A stretch of 64,000 nucleotides of DNA. It comes from Metallyticus violacea (taxonomy: Eukaryota; Arthropoda; Insecta; Mantodea; Metallyticidae). Positions 46,715 to 57,779 of the stretch are shown piece by piece; positions within the stretch are counted from its first letter, which is position 1, and the number at the start of each line of letters is the position of its first letter. The DNA lies in the NCBI GenBank assembly GCA_030762175.1, contig CM060831.1, forward strand, positions 94,879,501 to 94,943,500, given 5' to 3'. The notes beneath the pieces are model-generated. The model searched no databases, was not told where the DNA came from, and was given only the letters and a program-made list of their open reading frames with translations. The position numbers and the translations under genes were made by a program.

Positions 46715-46732
46715 GGGGCTCGTACGAGCCCC
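46715..46732. repeat. Perfect 18 bp GC-rich palindrome
   Basis: GGGGCTCGTACGAGCCCC is its own reverse complement. It lies just outside the left end of the transposase derivative at 46745. Confidence 0.9.
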
Positions 46733-46744
46733 TTAGTTAAATTC

Positions 46745-47401
46745 GGGGTGAACTATCCTTCACACAAACAGTTTCGCGGTGTGCAGCCGGCTGCTGTGTA
46801 AGCGGTATGGGTGACAGGAAAGCACCAGTAAATATAGTACAATTTATTACGTAAGTTATTTCTAACACACATAACATAAACACTTAAAAAAAGTAAACTA
46901 CTAACGTATATTAAGCAAGGAGATGCTGGAACTGCCTCCCTTCGTTGTTCAAGCATTTCTGATACGTGCTTAGGAAGTTGCTCATTACGCTCTGCAGATC
47001 CCTCTGAGAAATGGTAGCAATTTCTTTACGAATTTTAAGTTCATCTAAAGTGTGTGGATTTGTTTTGTACATTAGAAATAAAAATCGCAGAGGGTTAAAT
47101 CAGAGCAATCAGGAAATTCCTCTTGAAATATACTCCTTACAGCACACGCTGATTCTGTACGCACGTATGAATCATAAATGAACACTCTTTGGGGAAGATA
47201 ATGCTTGTATCACCCCATTTCACTTTATACACTTTCACTGTATTGCGTCGCCTAACTAACACGTACTACTTGCGCAAGATTTCAACTCACATTGAAGCCT
47301 CGCGCAGCGGAGGGGAAATATACTCCCCGCCGCCGCCGCCGACATAGCGCGGCCGACCGGTCCCCTCCCGCCCGCAGTTGCGTCAAGCATTGCTCACCCA
47401 G
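46745..47401 (-). mobile_element. Deletion derivative of a Tc1/mariner-superfamily DDE transposon
   Basis: The minus strand starts near 47195 with an N-terminal block (RVFIYDSYVRTESA, then one frame over QEEFPDCSD). It runs straight into LTLCDFYF and THTLDELKIRKEIATISQRD, LQSVMSNFLSTYQKCLNNEG, RQFQHLLA. Thus the start and the last catalytic block plus C-terminus are present but the middle is missing. Outer ends may be inverted: GGGTGAACTATCCTTCAC at the left and, reverse complemented, GGGTGAGCAATGCTTGACG at the right. The right flank (47310-47390) is strongly CpG- and GC-rich. Confidence 0.65.
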
Positions 47402-47871
47402 TATTTATATTATATCCTGTTGTTAAAAGGGATCGCAATAGAATCAATAAAGCACGCGCACCTTTTCTAATTTAACCATCTCCTTTTCTACGTGTCATTA
47501 AAGTGACTGAAAATATAACAGTGTAGCGGCATTTGCACTGTTGCATACGCGTATAACTATCGTTGGCAACTACCGCCATGACTTAGCTCGCATTGTTAAA
47601 TTATTGCCAGTTCATGCGAACCTCTTTTTTAAGTTATTGCCAGCATACGCTTAATTTTAGGAATCTTTATAAGTAGCTTTTGAATTTTGGTATGCTGAAG
47701 TACTCAATTTGCTTAAAGATAGTAGAATGAACGCATAAAATCAATGCGATAATGTAACACCCTTTCTGCTGTTAAAATAACAGTTTCTTTGGAACAAATA
47801 TAATAGATCAAATACCGTTTTGAGAGCGGAGATCCTTAAACTTGCAATTGGATTCTTCAGTTTATCATTTC
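47402..47871. other. Intergenic, unrecognised
   Basis: No gene or repeat recognised. Confidence 0.4.
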
Positions 47872-47883
47872 AGAATCATTTTC

Positions 47884-48178
47884 ACCGCCACGGGTGGCCG
47901 AGGTCGTTAAGGCACGGACTCGTGAGCGGGAGGTCTGCGGTTCGAATCTCGCCAGGACCGTCCTCCCTGACTGGGGTTTTTTCCAGGTTTTCCTCAGTCT
48001 TCATAACTGGCAAATGCCGGGGAGGTACCTAAACTTAGGCCTGGAACGCTTCCTTCCTTAAACAAAAAAAAAAAAAAATCCTTTCCCAATGTATCATTTC
48101 ATCTCATGTATCATCAGTGTCCACCGCCTGTGGTGCCTCAGTAGTAAAAACGGGCGTTAAACACTACTCAAAAAAAAA
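47884..48178 (+). mobile_element. SINE family 1, best complete copy, with 12 bp target duplication
   Basis: The 295 bp copy lies between AGAATCATTTTC at 47872-47883 and 48179-48190. Head: GGGTGGCCGAGGTCGTTAAG (box A-like, as in Leu/Ser tRNAs) and GGTTCGAATCTCGCC (box B). Body: CTGGGGTTTTTTCCAGG, AAACTTAGGCCTGGAACG, an internal A tract and GTGGTGCCTCAGTAGTAAAA. It ends in GGGCGTTAAACACTACTC and poly(A). Confidence 0.96.
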
Positions 48179-48299
48179 AGAATCATTTTCCAAAAGAAAC
48201 AGCATGATTCCATTGACTCGACTCGATTACAATTTATTCTTCGGCGTACAACTGGGAAGGTTAAAATGCCAGATCCTTGTTTTAGCATAATTTAGGGTT

Positions 48300-48300
<1 letters not shown>

Positions 48301-48359
<59 letters not shown>

Positions 48360-48459
48360 TTATTAGTAGTAGTAATAGTAGTAGCAGCAGTAGTAGTAGT
48401 GGTAGTAGTAGTAGTAGTAGTAATAGTAATAGTAGTATTAGTAGTAGTAGCAGCAGCGG

Positions 48460-48509
<50 letters not shown>

Positions 48510-48512
48510 AAA

Positions 48513-48544
<32 letters not shown>

Positions 48545-48592
48545 AAATAGTAGTAGTAGTAGTAGTAGTAGTAGTAGCAGTAGTAATAGTAA

Positions 48593-48624
<32 letters not shown>

Positions 48625-48655
48625 ATAGAAGTAGTAGTAGTAGTAGTAGTAGTAA

Positions 48656-48711
<56 letters not shown>

Positions 48712-48712
48712 A

Positions 48713-48744
<32 letters not shown>

Positions 48745-48865
48745 ATAGTAGTAGTAGTAGTAGTAGTAGTAGTAATAGTAGTAGTAGTAGTAGTAGTAGT
48801 AGTAATAGAAGAAGTAGTAGTAGTAGTAGTAGTAGTAGCAGCAGCAGTAGCAGTAGTAATAGTAA

Positions 48866-48900
<35 letters not shown>

Positions 48901-48951
48901 ATAGAAGTAGTAGTAGTAGTAGTAGTAGTGGTAGTAGCAGTAGTAGTAAAA

Positions 48952-49008
<57 letters not shown>

Positions 49009-49027
49009 CAGCAATAGTAATAGTAGC

Positions 49028-49080
<53 letters not shown>

Positions 49081-49148
49081 CAGCAGCAGCAGTAGCAGTA
49101 GTAATAGTAATAGTAGCAGTAGTAGTAGTAGTAATAGTAGTAGTAGTA
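48301..49148 (+). repeat. Compound trinucleotide microsatellite, about 850 bp
   Basis: (AAT)n from 48301 to about 48358, then interrupted (AGT)n with AAT, AGC and AGA variants to 49148. Because the unit is three bases it stays open for 286 codons on the minus strand, giving poly-Leu/Tyr; this is not a gene. AGC variant triplets recur in clusters, suggesting internal duplication of blocks. Confidence 0.98.
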
Positions 49149-50445
49149 TCATTAAATATAAATTATAGTTTTTTAATCACAAAAAGAAAAAAATATTCTG
49201 ATTACTCGTCTAGAAATATTTTAGTCTAACAACCTGGCAGTAGGGCGAATGTCATAAAATCGATTCCCTGCAAAACACTAGCATTCACCATGATGCAAAC
49301 CAAAGTTTACAGTCTATTGTTTCACGAATTTCTAAGGGCAGTTTTTGTTTTTCAAAAAAAAAAAAAAAAAAAATTGAACGATATCTCTTCACTAGCATTA
49401 TTTGATAGGATACTGAGGATGTGTGTTGGAAGTGTGTTAGAATTTGGAAGAATATAAAACTTAATATTTTTACCAATAAGTTCAGTGGCGACGCATGCTT
49501 TTTTATAGGCATGGGGTGTCGATATTAATGGAAAATCTAATTTATATTAAATATAGCACATATAATGCTATCATGAAAGTGTTATGCCCAAAAGCATGGC
49601 ATTGTGATTATCAAAATGAAAGTGATTATGCAATCTTTTAAAAAGTTCAGGTTCATGACATCGGCCATCCTTAAATCTGTTTGTGTATTAGCTAAATCCT
49701 TCGGTTCTTTTTCTGTGCATATGTATCCCTTGAAATGAATTCTTGATGTTTCACTGAACACATTTTATAGTCCTTGTCTCTATAAATATTGTAGGATAAC
49801 GCGTCGTTTCGCTACATTTGGCAATTGTGTAGAAATGGAGAGGAAACTGAGTTATAGATTAAATTACCAAATTATCATACTAACCGCGGTACCGCGTAAA
49901 CTAAAATACTATTAAAGAAACTTAAGAACGAGTTTTAAAAACAACTATAAGTTGCACTGCAGATAAAATAAAATAATTACATCATTCCACATTGCCACAA
50001 TGTAACTAAAATTAGCGATACCGTCTGCATTCTGGTCATTCTGTTTGGCTACAGTTTTTGCAAAATACCAGAAAAGGGCAGATGCAATCATATGCCTAGC
50101 CTACACAGGAACGAAAACTGCATGGACGACCTCTTCACCTTTACTTGACAGTGACATAGAAACTCATCACTTCAGTTGCGCAGGACAGACTGAGCCTACG
50201 TCCCTAAATAACTTTATAAAAGAATTGCTGCTATCCACTGCACAAAGTGCAAGCCCCATAAAAACTCTTTGTTTCATACTATGTCTAATTTCGACCCCCC
50301 CCCCCCATTATTGAAAACAGCACGGGAAGTGCAGCTCTACGTTATTGTAATTATTTATCAACCCTCACTTTTATCAACATGTGAATACACCATGAAAATA
50401 ATAAACATTTAGATAAAAAAAAAAACCCTCATAAATGTTGGTTGC
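49149..50445. other. Intergenic, unrecognised
   Basis: A frame of 89 codons (50045-50314) ends in the C run at 50295-50306 and shows no motif I recognise. Confidence 0.35.
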
Positions 50446-50780
50446 TGTGCCTGCGTATGTGGTACCTCAAACGATAACGCTTGAGACTCGTAATCGCGAG
50501 ATCCGGGTTTAATTCCCGTTGGGCCGGCCATCCTGATTTTGGATTTTTTCATGATTTCCCCTAATCAAAGGGAATGCTGGGGTATATTTACATTCCACGA
50601 ATTTTTTGCTTTCCCATTTTATTCCGTTGATTCTGTTAAAGTATTGAAAGTGCCTGGGCTAGGTGAGCTGGCGCCGTGTGATGGTGGCTTATGCTTTGGA
50701 AAGTTTTCTGTCCCGCCATCTGGAATGGAAGCGGACCTTCTGAAGTATCCTCCACTCCAGACCATCCATGCAACAAACCA
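50446..50780 (+). mobile_element. SINE family 3 copy (tRNA-derived)
   Basis: tRNA-like head: box A-like GGTACCTCAAACGATAACGC and box B-like GGGTTTAATTCCC, with GGGCCGGCC after it. The body (TTCCGTTGATTCTGTTAAAG, GGCGCCGTGTGATG, GACCTTCTGAAGTAT, CCATCCATGC) matches the minus-strand copy at 54380-54728. Confidence 0.82.
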
Positions 50781-51810
50781 ATCAAAATGTATGTTAACAT
50801 AACACCTTCTTTAACTGGTTTGTTTTAGTTTACTGTTTTCCACGAAGAGAGCTCTTTGTGCTATTTTCATCTCTTTCTTTTAATTTTTCTCACATCTTCG
50901 TTAGGTTTATCTAATGCTTCCTTTGCAAGCTCGCAATAAACATTATCTGAATATCCCTCCATGATAACTGTTTGTTTATTGACTGCTTCACCTGTTTGTT
51001 GAATGGGTGGGATAATGGGGCCCTTTAATGAGCATTACATAAATACAGTATGAATTAATACTACTACAAACGAGCTTTTACCGTACTTCTTTTGAAATTA
51101 CGACCAGCCTACGGATCGAGCGTAAGTATCTTGCTTCTCACGTAGTTACGCAAATAACAATTAAAACATAATCCGTCAATTAATTAAAAAAACTATGCAA
51201 TCTGTATTCCTGTCCAGAAAACGATAGGTGTTTTCGTTGACTACCTCTGTAATTTATTGAGAAAACAAAAAGTATCTAATTCATTATATAAAGCGGTTCT
51301 TTATATTTCTCGTGCAATGTTATCTACTGTTATTATAAAATCGATTTATATGTCGGATTTTTCTTTTAATTTCACATCACAAAAATTGTTTATCTTGTAT
51401 CTTTTTTCTTTTCATTCCCGTGTTTATCTAAGTATTGAGATCAAACTGCTTTGAGCCGCGAGTCATTTCTCATCATTGTATCTTTGCGGGTCGTACAATT
51501 GCCTCATAGATTTTGCCATTTAGAGACATACAAGTGTTTTCAATAGCTGATTCAAACTTACAGGTATTTTAATGGAAATAGTATTCTAACAGAAAAAATA
51601 CAATGTATAACAAGCAAGTTAAAACTTTTCGCTGTAAAAGGGGGGGGGGGAGGATTACAAGCCTACAGAATTTAAACGAAAAACTACTGAACTGTAATCT
51701 TTTATAAATTTTCTCCCTTTTTTCTAGACTTGAGTTTAGCTTTGCAAGATTTGGAGTAAAAGAACCCAAATGATACAACTTTTATTATAGAAGAAAAATC
51801 GTTTTTTATT
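50781..51810. other. Intergenic, unrecognised
   Basis: No gene recognised. An 11-base G run is at 51640-51650. Confidence 0.4.
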
Positions 51811-51814
51811 CTTG

Positions 51815-51816
<2 letters not shown>

Positions 51817-51845
<29 letters not shown>

Positions 51846-51870
51846 TTTCTTCTTCTTCTTCTTCTTCTTT
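51817..51870 (+). repeat. (CTT)n microsatellite
   Basis: About 17 units with one interruption; the minus-strand poly-Lys frame here is an artefact. Confidence 0.95.
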
Positions 51871-52019
51871 TCTTCGCTTCCCTCCCGGTTGTACTCACAA
51901 AACGATTTTTGAAATTTTTCTTCAAAATCCATCGATTCTACCTACTACGCACCGAAAATGAAAAAAGAGGTATGTGTGTGTGTGTACATATAATATACAT
52001 AAAATAAATGAAAAATACT

Positions 52020-52460
52020 GTTAACACTATTAACAATAACTAAATTAACAATAATTAGGAAAGCAGAAATGGATAAAACACTAAGATAAAGTCACAGAGT
52101 TGTAATCGCTATATTTCGAACTGCTCGAGTTCTATTTTTTTTTTTTTGATTGATTTATTTAAGGACGCTCTTTAACATCTCAGGTCATCAGCGTCCCATT
52201 CAACTCCGGCGTGAAACGGCCGACAAATTTTGCTCAGGGACCTCTCTTTCAGGCTTGAGGTTCTTTATCGTGCCGCAAATGTACGACACGGGACCCACGG
52301 CTTTACTTCCCTTCTGAAGGAAGCCATACTTAGGATTTTTACGCCCGAAAAAATCCATCGGTCCTGGCCGGGTTCGAACCCGCGATCATGGGTGTAGGAG
52401 GCTAGTATGGTAACCACTACACCACCAGGACCGACGAGTTCTTCTATGGCAAGTAGACGA
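52020..52460 (+). repeat. Repeat D unit, copy 1, split by a SINE
   Basis: GGATAAAACACTAAGATAAA ... CGCTATATTTCGAACTGCTC, then after the SINE (52135-52436) GAGTTCTTCTATGGCAAGTA. The uninterrupted unit recurs at 55945-56060, 56088-56178 and 56195-56290. (AT)n follows at 52469-52504. Confidence 0.8.
52135..52436 (-). mobile_element. SINE family 2 copy, complete
   Basis: Minus strand: box A-like TGGTGTAGTGGTTACCATAC, box B-like GGGTTCGAACCCGG, and the body to TTAAAGAGCGTCCTTAAATA and a poly(A) (plus-strand T run). CGAGTTCT occurs on both sides (52126 and 52435), consistent with a short target duplication. Confidence 0.93.
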
Positions 52461-52465
52461 GTATG

Positions 52466-52468
<3 letters not shown>

Positions 52469-52507
<39 letters not shown>

Positions 52508-52655
52508 AAAAATAAAAATAAAGCAACACTATCAACAATGTAACAAATTAACAATAATTACGATAGATTCTGCTATCGTAATTACTGTTATTATATATTA
52601 ATTTATGTGTGTGTGTGTGTGTGTGTGTGTCTGTCTGTCTGTCTGTCTGTCTGTT
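52469..52655 (+). repeat. Microsatellites (AT)n and (TG)n(TCTG)n
   Basis: (AT)n at 52469-52504; (TG)n at 52604-52630 passing into (CTGT)n to 52655. The TG tract lies at the outer edge of the foldback arm; the mirror arm ends in CA repeats at 58549-58568. Confidence 0.95.
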
Positions 52656-52779
52656 AACTTTCTGGCGGTCGTATTTTTTTTTTCTTAACGAAACTCTGCA
52701 CATAAACATCAATTAACAGGATTCGTCGAATTCGTTAATCAGCAAAATTGAACCGTTGGAGTTTGGAATTAACCTAAAG

Positions 52780-53330
52780 CGAAAATTAAAAATCGCTCTA
52801 GCAGCCACTTTTTTGGTTTTTCTCAACTCAATATATTTCATTAAAATAAATTAAAAAATATTTTGTGAAAATCAGAGCAATCGGGCCATTAAGAGTTGGG
52901 GTATATCTGAAAATCTAGTGCGGGTTAAAACGAAATTTAAAAATCGCTCTAGCGGCCGCAATTTAAAATTTTTTTTAAGGAAACTCAATTATTGTATTGA
53001 AATTAAATAAGAAAAATAGTTTCTGAGAATCAGTGAAATCAGATTATTAGAAATGTGTGTTTACATTTGGTTTTTCGCAACAAAACTGGCATATACCATT
53101 GAAATAAAAAGAAAATTATTTCCTGAAAATCAGGGAAACCGGACCGTTAAGAGTGGGGGGTTTACCTGAAACCCATGATTTGAAAATTGCTCTAGTGGTA
53201 CCAATATTTGTTTCTTCACAATAAAATTCGGTATAGTCCATTTAAATAAAATAAGAAAAATAATTTTTGAAAATTCGGGAAATCGGACCTTTAGAGTAGG
53301 CCTACTTGAAAACCAAAATTTAAAAAGCGC
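52780..53330 (+). repeat. Tandem monomers in left foldback arm
   Basis: Units of about 110-150 bp with AAAAATCGCTCTAGC(G/A)GC, a TTTTTC...CAA(C)AAAACT block, AAATAAGAAAAATA(G/A)TTT(C)TGA, AATCAGxGAAATCGGACC, and AAGAGTGGGGGTTTACCTGA. Starts lie near 52780, 52931, 53071 and 53181. Confidence 0.8.
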
Positions 53331-54089
53331 CCTTGCGTTTAATTTTCTCTATATTATTTTAAAATAAAAGGACAAATTAATTCAATATATAAACTATTTA
53401 TAACGTTGTATATAAAGAATTGTTGTGCAAATATTAAATGTGAAATATTAATCTAATATGTGTTTGAGAATTATATTTATATGTAAGAGCACTCTGTTAT
53501 AACCTTCAGAAAACGTTTGTGTTACATGTTTATACTGCATTAATATTTAAATTAAATTTCAAAGTCAATGAAAATCGATTAAACTTAATTGTTGAAGCAC
53601 ATTGTAATTGTTTTTAAATAGTAACATGTTTTTGTTTTATTGAAACATATGAACATCTTAAATACACAACGTAACTCGGAATTTTTCGTATTTTTCTCTA
53701 TTTTAATGAATGTAAAAATAATATCAAGGATTGGGCTCATAATCATGGTTTCGTTTAAAAATGTTTAAACATATCCACACAGAATAGATTTGTCTATCAT
53801 TGGTAATATATTTCATTTAATTAATAGTACACCATTACTTTTTGTGATTTAATCTCAATAATATTTCTAAAACTGTGGTTTCTCTTTTGTAATACTTATA
53901 GATTGCAAGAATCCTAATTTTGTTACCACACAGTAATATCATAACTTATTTCATTTCATTAATTAATAAGACTTAATTTATATTCATTTTTATTTAAAGT
54001 TGTCCAGATTGGTGAGGGGGTCGTTTAGTTCACGCAGCTCCTGCATGATGAACATTTTTTTTTTCCTTAATAGAAAACAGCTTTGTTTA

Positions 54090-54377
54090 ATTGTTTTATT
54101 TACGGACGCTCTTTAACATCTTAGGTCATCAGCGTCCCGTTCTATTCAGGGCGTGGAACGGCCGACAAATTTTGCTCAGAGGCCTCTTATTTCAGGCTTG
54201 AGGTTCTTTATCGTGTTGTAAATGTACGACACGGGACTCTCAGCTTTACTTCCCTTGCGAAGAAAGCCATACTTAGAATTTTTACGCCCGAAAAAATCCA
54301 TCGATCCTGGCCGAGATTGAACCCGCGATCTTGGGTTTAGAAGGCAAGTATGGTAACCACTACACTACCAGCACCGA
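54090..54377 (-). mobile_element. SINE family 2 copy
   Basis: Minus-strand copy: TGGTAGTGTAGTGGTTACCA head, box B GGGTTCAATCTCGG, and a full body. It directly abuts the family 3 SINE. Confidence 0.92.
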
Positions 54378-54379
54378 CG

Positions 54380-54728
54380 GAGATCCAGAGCAATGAGGCA
54401 TGGATGTTAGACAGCTTCTCTTACATTGTTTCCAGATAGAACACTCCAGGTCCCTCTGAAAATTCGCTTTTATTCCTAAAGCAGGGGCGCAAGTCAACGT
54501 CACACCGCACCAACTCATCATACTTGGCACTTTCCATCCTTTAACAAGACCAACGGAATTAAATGACATGAAATTAGGGAGCGGAAAATTCATGGAAAGT
54601 ACAGATCCAGCTATCAGGGAAAACAACGAAAAAGTCCAAGGTCAGGATAGCTGACACCTTGGGATGTAAACCCGGGATCTCCCGAATGCGAGTTCCAAGT
54701 ATTTCCGCCTGCACCACCTCGCGTGTTT
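54380..54728 (-). mobile_element. SINE family 3 copy (tRNA-derived)
   Basis: Minus strand: GAGGTGGTGCAGGCGGAAAT (box A side), GGGTTTACATCCC (box B), then TTCCGTTGGTCTTGTTAAAG, AGTTGGTGCGGTGTGACG and AGGGACCTGGAGTGTTCTAT, collinear with 50446-50780. Confidence 0.82.
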
Positions 54729-55940
54729 AGCAGATGGTGTTAGGTTACGACAGCGCATGAATCTTTTCCCCTCAAATCAGTACCACGGTTTACAAATCAC
54801 TAGTACTCATGAACTGAAATTAATCTTGTTTCAGCTACATGGAGAATTGCATAATAATCGAAAAAACTGACTCTCGAAAATGGTATACATATTTCAACTC
54901 ATCCTTGCAGAAATACGAGGAATATTGGAGAAGTATGCCCTGGTCCCGAATTTAGTAATGTTGTCCGTCTAAATTTTTAAATGCCTAACCCCCAGTGAAA
55001 TAAAACCTCTTTAGACAGTCAGACAACAGAGCAGTAATGGAAATTCTGAATGCTGGAGGTACAATAAAGCCAACTCACTTTAATAGCATCTCGCCACGAG
55101 TGAAATTTGGCGTGATGACTGTTTTCATAGCCACTTAAGCACAACAGACTGCAAGAATATTCAGGATAATAGCCACCACAAATCAGTTGTCAATTTCTCT
55201 CGTTTGAAATATATAGGGGATTCGTTTAGGTATGGGTATAGATATTACATATTACTATGAAAGCTAATATAATATTAGGAGACATTTATTTAATAACTGT
55301 GCAAGGCATAATTAGCGCACAGGTTTTACATTTAGGGCGTTGGCAAGGATATGAGCCAGCAAAGGGACGTGGTAAATTCGGAGGAGATAGGTTTCGGCGA
55401 AATATACTTTTAAGTTTAGGGAAAAATCCTAAAAGTAAGGCGGGGTACAAATTTAGAAAAATCATTTAAATATAAGTGCATTAACAAAGTATCATGACAT
55501 TCTTTCAAAATAGGTCTCATGCTTTCAATTCCAGGCACGTAAGTAGTAACAAGGTTGATGAAGTTCTTATTAGAAGTTTTAGGTTTGCATTGGAAAGTTT
55601 TGTGCGCTGGGATTATACGGAATTTTAAAAGACAGGAAGGATAATTTTGGTCTTGGAACTTTTGACCTGACGTTCTGTTTAAACCAAGTCTCCCTGCCGG
55701 TTGCCCAACTTATCTCACTGTAAGGATTTTGATGATGCTTTTAATCTAACACTTATTGATGCGTTACCTACTCAATGCTCTGAAAGTTTACTCAGAGATG
55801 GCAGCTATATTTTTACATAAAGCGCGTATACCACCTGGTTTAAATCTTACGTATTAACCCCCCCCCCACACTCTCATTTCTAGTTTCATCTGTTTCCATG
55901 CATCACGTTACCGTCGATACTCAATATTTACTTTTATCAC
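54729..55940. other. Foldback centre, no gene recognised
   Basis: A 70-codon frame at 55257-55469 (MKANIILGDIYLITVQGIIS; basic end) has no known motif. A ten-base C run is at 55858-55867. Confidence 0.35.
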
Positions 55941-55944
55941 CGTC

Positions 55945-56050
55945 ACTTGTCTTCTTGCCATAGAAGAACTCCAGGAGTCCGAAATATAGTGATATTAAGT
56001 GTGACTTTTTCTTAGTGTTTTATCCTTTTCTGCTGTTATAATTACTGTCA

Positions 56051-56060
<10 letters not shown>
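55945..56060 (-). repeat. Repeat D unit, copy 2
   Basis: Reverse-orientation copy: TTGCCATAGAAGAACTCCAG ... CCGAAATATAGTGATATTAA ... TTAGTGTTTTATCC, leading into (TA)n at 56055-56093. Confidence 0.85.
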
Positions 56061-56087
<27 letters not shown>

Positions 56088-56094
<7 letters not shown>

Positions 56095-56290
56095 TAACAC
56101 TAATAATAAAAGTAGATAAAGATAAAACACAGAGAAAGAGTCACACTTGAAATTGCTATATTTCGAACTACTGCGAGTTCTTCAATGGCAAGAAGCTAGA
56201 AGAACTCGCAGTAGTTCGAAATATAGCAATTTCAAGTGTGACTCTTTCTCTGTGTTTTATCTTTATCTACTTTTATTATTAGTGTTAATT
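56088..56290. repeat. Nearly perfect hairpin made of two repeat D units
   Basis: The left arm (about 56088-56180: ATTAACACTAATAATAAAAG ... CTACTGCGAGTTCTTC) and right arm (about 56201-56294: GAAGAACTCGCAGTAGTTCG ... TATTATTAGTGTTAATTT) are essentially exact reverse complements over about 93 bp, with a loop of about 20 bp (AATGGCAAGAAGCTA). Such identity implies recent origin or gene conversion. Confidence 0.95.
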
Positions 56291-56890
56291 TGTTACATTG
56301 TTAATAGTGTTTCTTTATTTTTATTTTTCATTAATATTATATATATCACCAATTTTGTTTATATGTTATTCGGGTTAACTTGCTGTGACCTTTGTCCCAG
56401 ATAGCTCAGGAAAGGCGGCTCCCTTATCTAGAGATGTCACCAATCGCTTCATCAACAGTGTTGTATGTAATATTATATTTAAATTTAAAGAGTTGGTTTT
56501 ACATTGTATGCGCTTATAATACGGTATCAACATGGGACTGCACGCTAATTAAAGAAAATGATATTAATGATATTTCGTTCGTTTCTTTTCAGGTTTTATT
56601 TTTTCTCAAAAAAAAAAAAAAAAGTAGAAACTAGTAAGAATACTTGTTTTATTGTTTTTCTGTTGTCGCAGTAACATTTACAAAATTAATTCACCATTTT
56701 TTCAATAAATGTTCGAGTTTTCTACACCGCAAATTAGAGTTTCTAAGTAGCAATATATATATATTGACAACTCATGATAAAAACAGCTGTTTCAAAACAA
56801 GCGATCAAACTAGAAACTTAACAACCAAGTTGGTAACACGCAGTACTCCAGTGTTACCAACTTTCTTTTGAGGATGATGATTAACAGTGC
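56291..56890. other. Foldback centre, right part; unrecognised
   Basis: Short frames without motif; T- and A-rich tracts. Confidence 0.35.
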
Positions 56891-57779
56891 ATTTAAAAAG
56901 TCCATCGTGTAAAGAGCTGCGCAAACTGAGCGAATATCTCATCTGTTAGAGTGAATTAAAAAATAATATTATGGCATTATTAATTAATGAAATTAAATAA
57001 GTTATGGCATTAATGTGTGGTATAAGGGGAACAAGATTAGAATTCTTGCAATCTGTATCATAAAAGAAAAATCACTTTAATTATTATTATTATTATTACT
57101 ATTATTATTATTAAAATTAAATCATAAAAATTAATGGTATACTATTAATTAAATTAAATATACCATCACTGATAGACAAAGCTATACTGTGTGAGAATTT
57201 TTAAACATTTTTAAATGTAACCACGTTTATGAATTGAGCCCTACATATGACCTTTATATTCATTAAAATAGAGAAAAATAGCAGAAAGTTTCCAGTTACA
57301 TTGTGCATTTAAGAAGATGATGTGCATATGTTTCAATAAAACAAAACATGTTACTATTTAAAAACAGTTACAATTTACAAAGGAAATATGTACAGTCAAC
57401 TAAAAACAATTGAAAGTTTAATCGATTTTCATTGACTTTGAAGTTTAATTTAAATGTTATTGTAGTAAAAACATGTAATGCAAACGTTTTCTGAAGGTTA
57501 TTACAGAGCGCTCTTACATACAAATATAATTCTCAAACACACATTAATATTTCACGTTGACTAGCGACACGTCAATGCTTTGTTAAATATAAAACATTTA
57601 AAATGTTATAAATCCAGTTTATATGCTGAATTAATTTGCCCCCCCCCCGTTTTTTTAACAATATAGAGAAAATGAAACGCAAGAGCGTTTTTTAAATTTC
57701 GGTTTTCAAGTATACCCCTACTACTCCTAATGGCTCGTTTTTCTTAATTTTCACAAACTATTTTTCATATTTATTTAAA

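Noticed and set aside
48292..49152. 286-codon open frame on the minus strand
   Set aside because: It is a trinucleotide microsatellite read as poly-Leu/Tyr; no gene content.
50480..50530. Functional tRNA gene at the head of SINE family 3
   Set aside because: Cloverleaf pairing is incomplete, and the sequence continues into a SINE body shared with another copy.
51702..51932. Lys-rich minus-strand frame
   Set aside because: It arises from the (CTT)n repeat.
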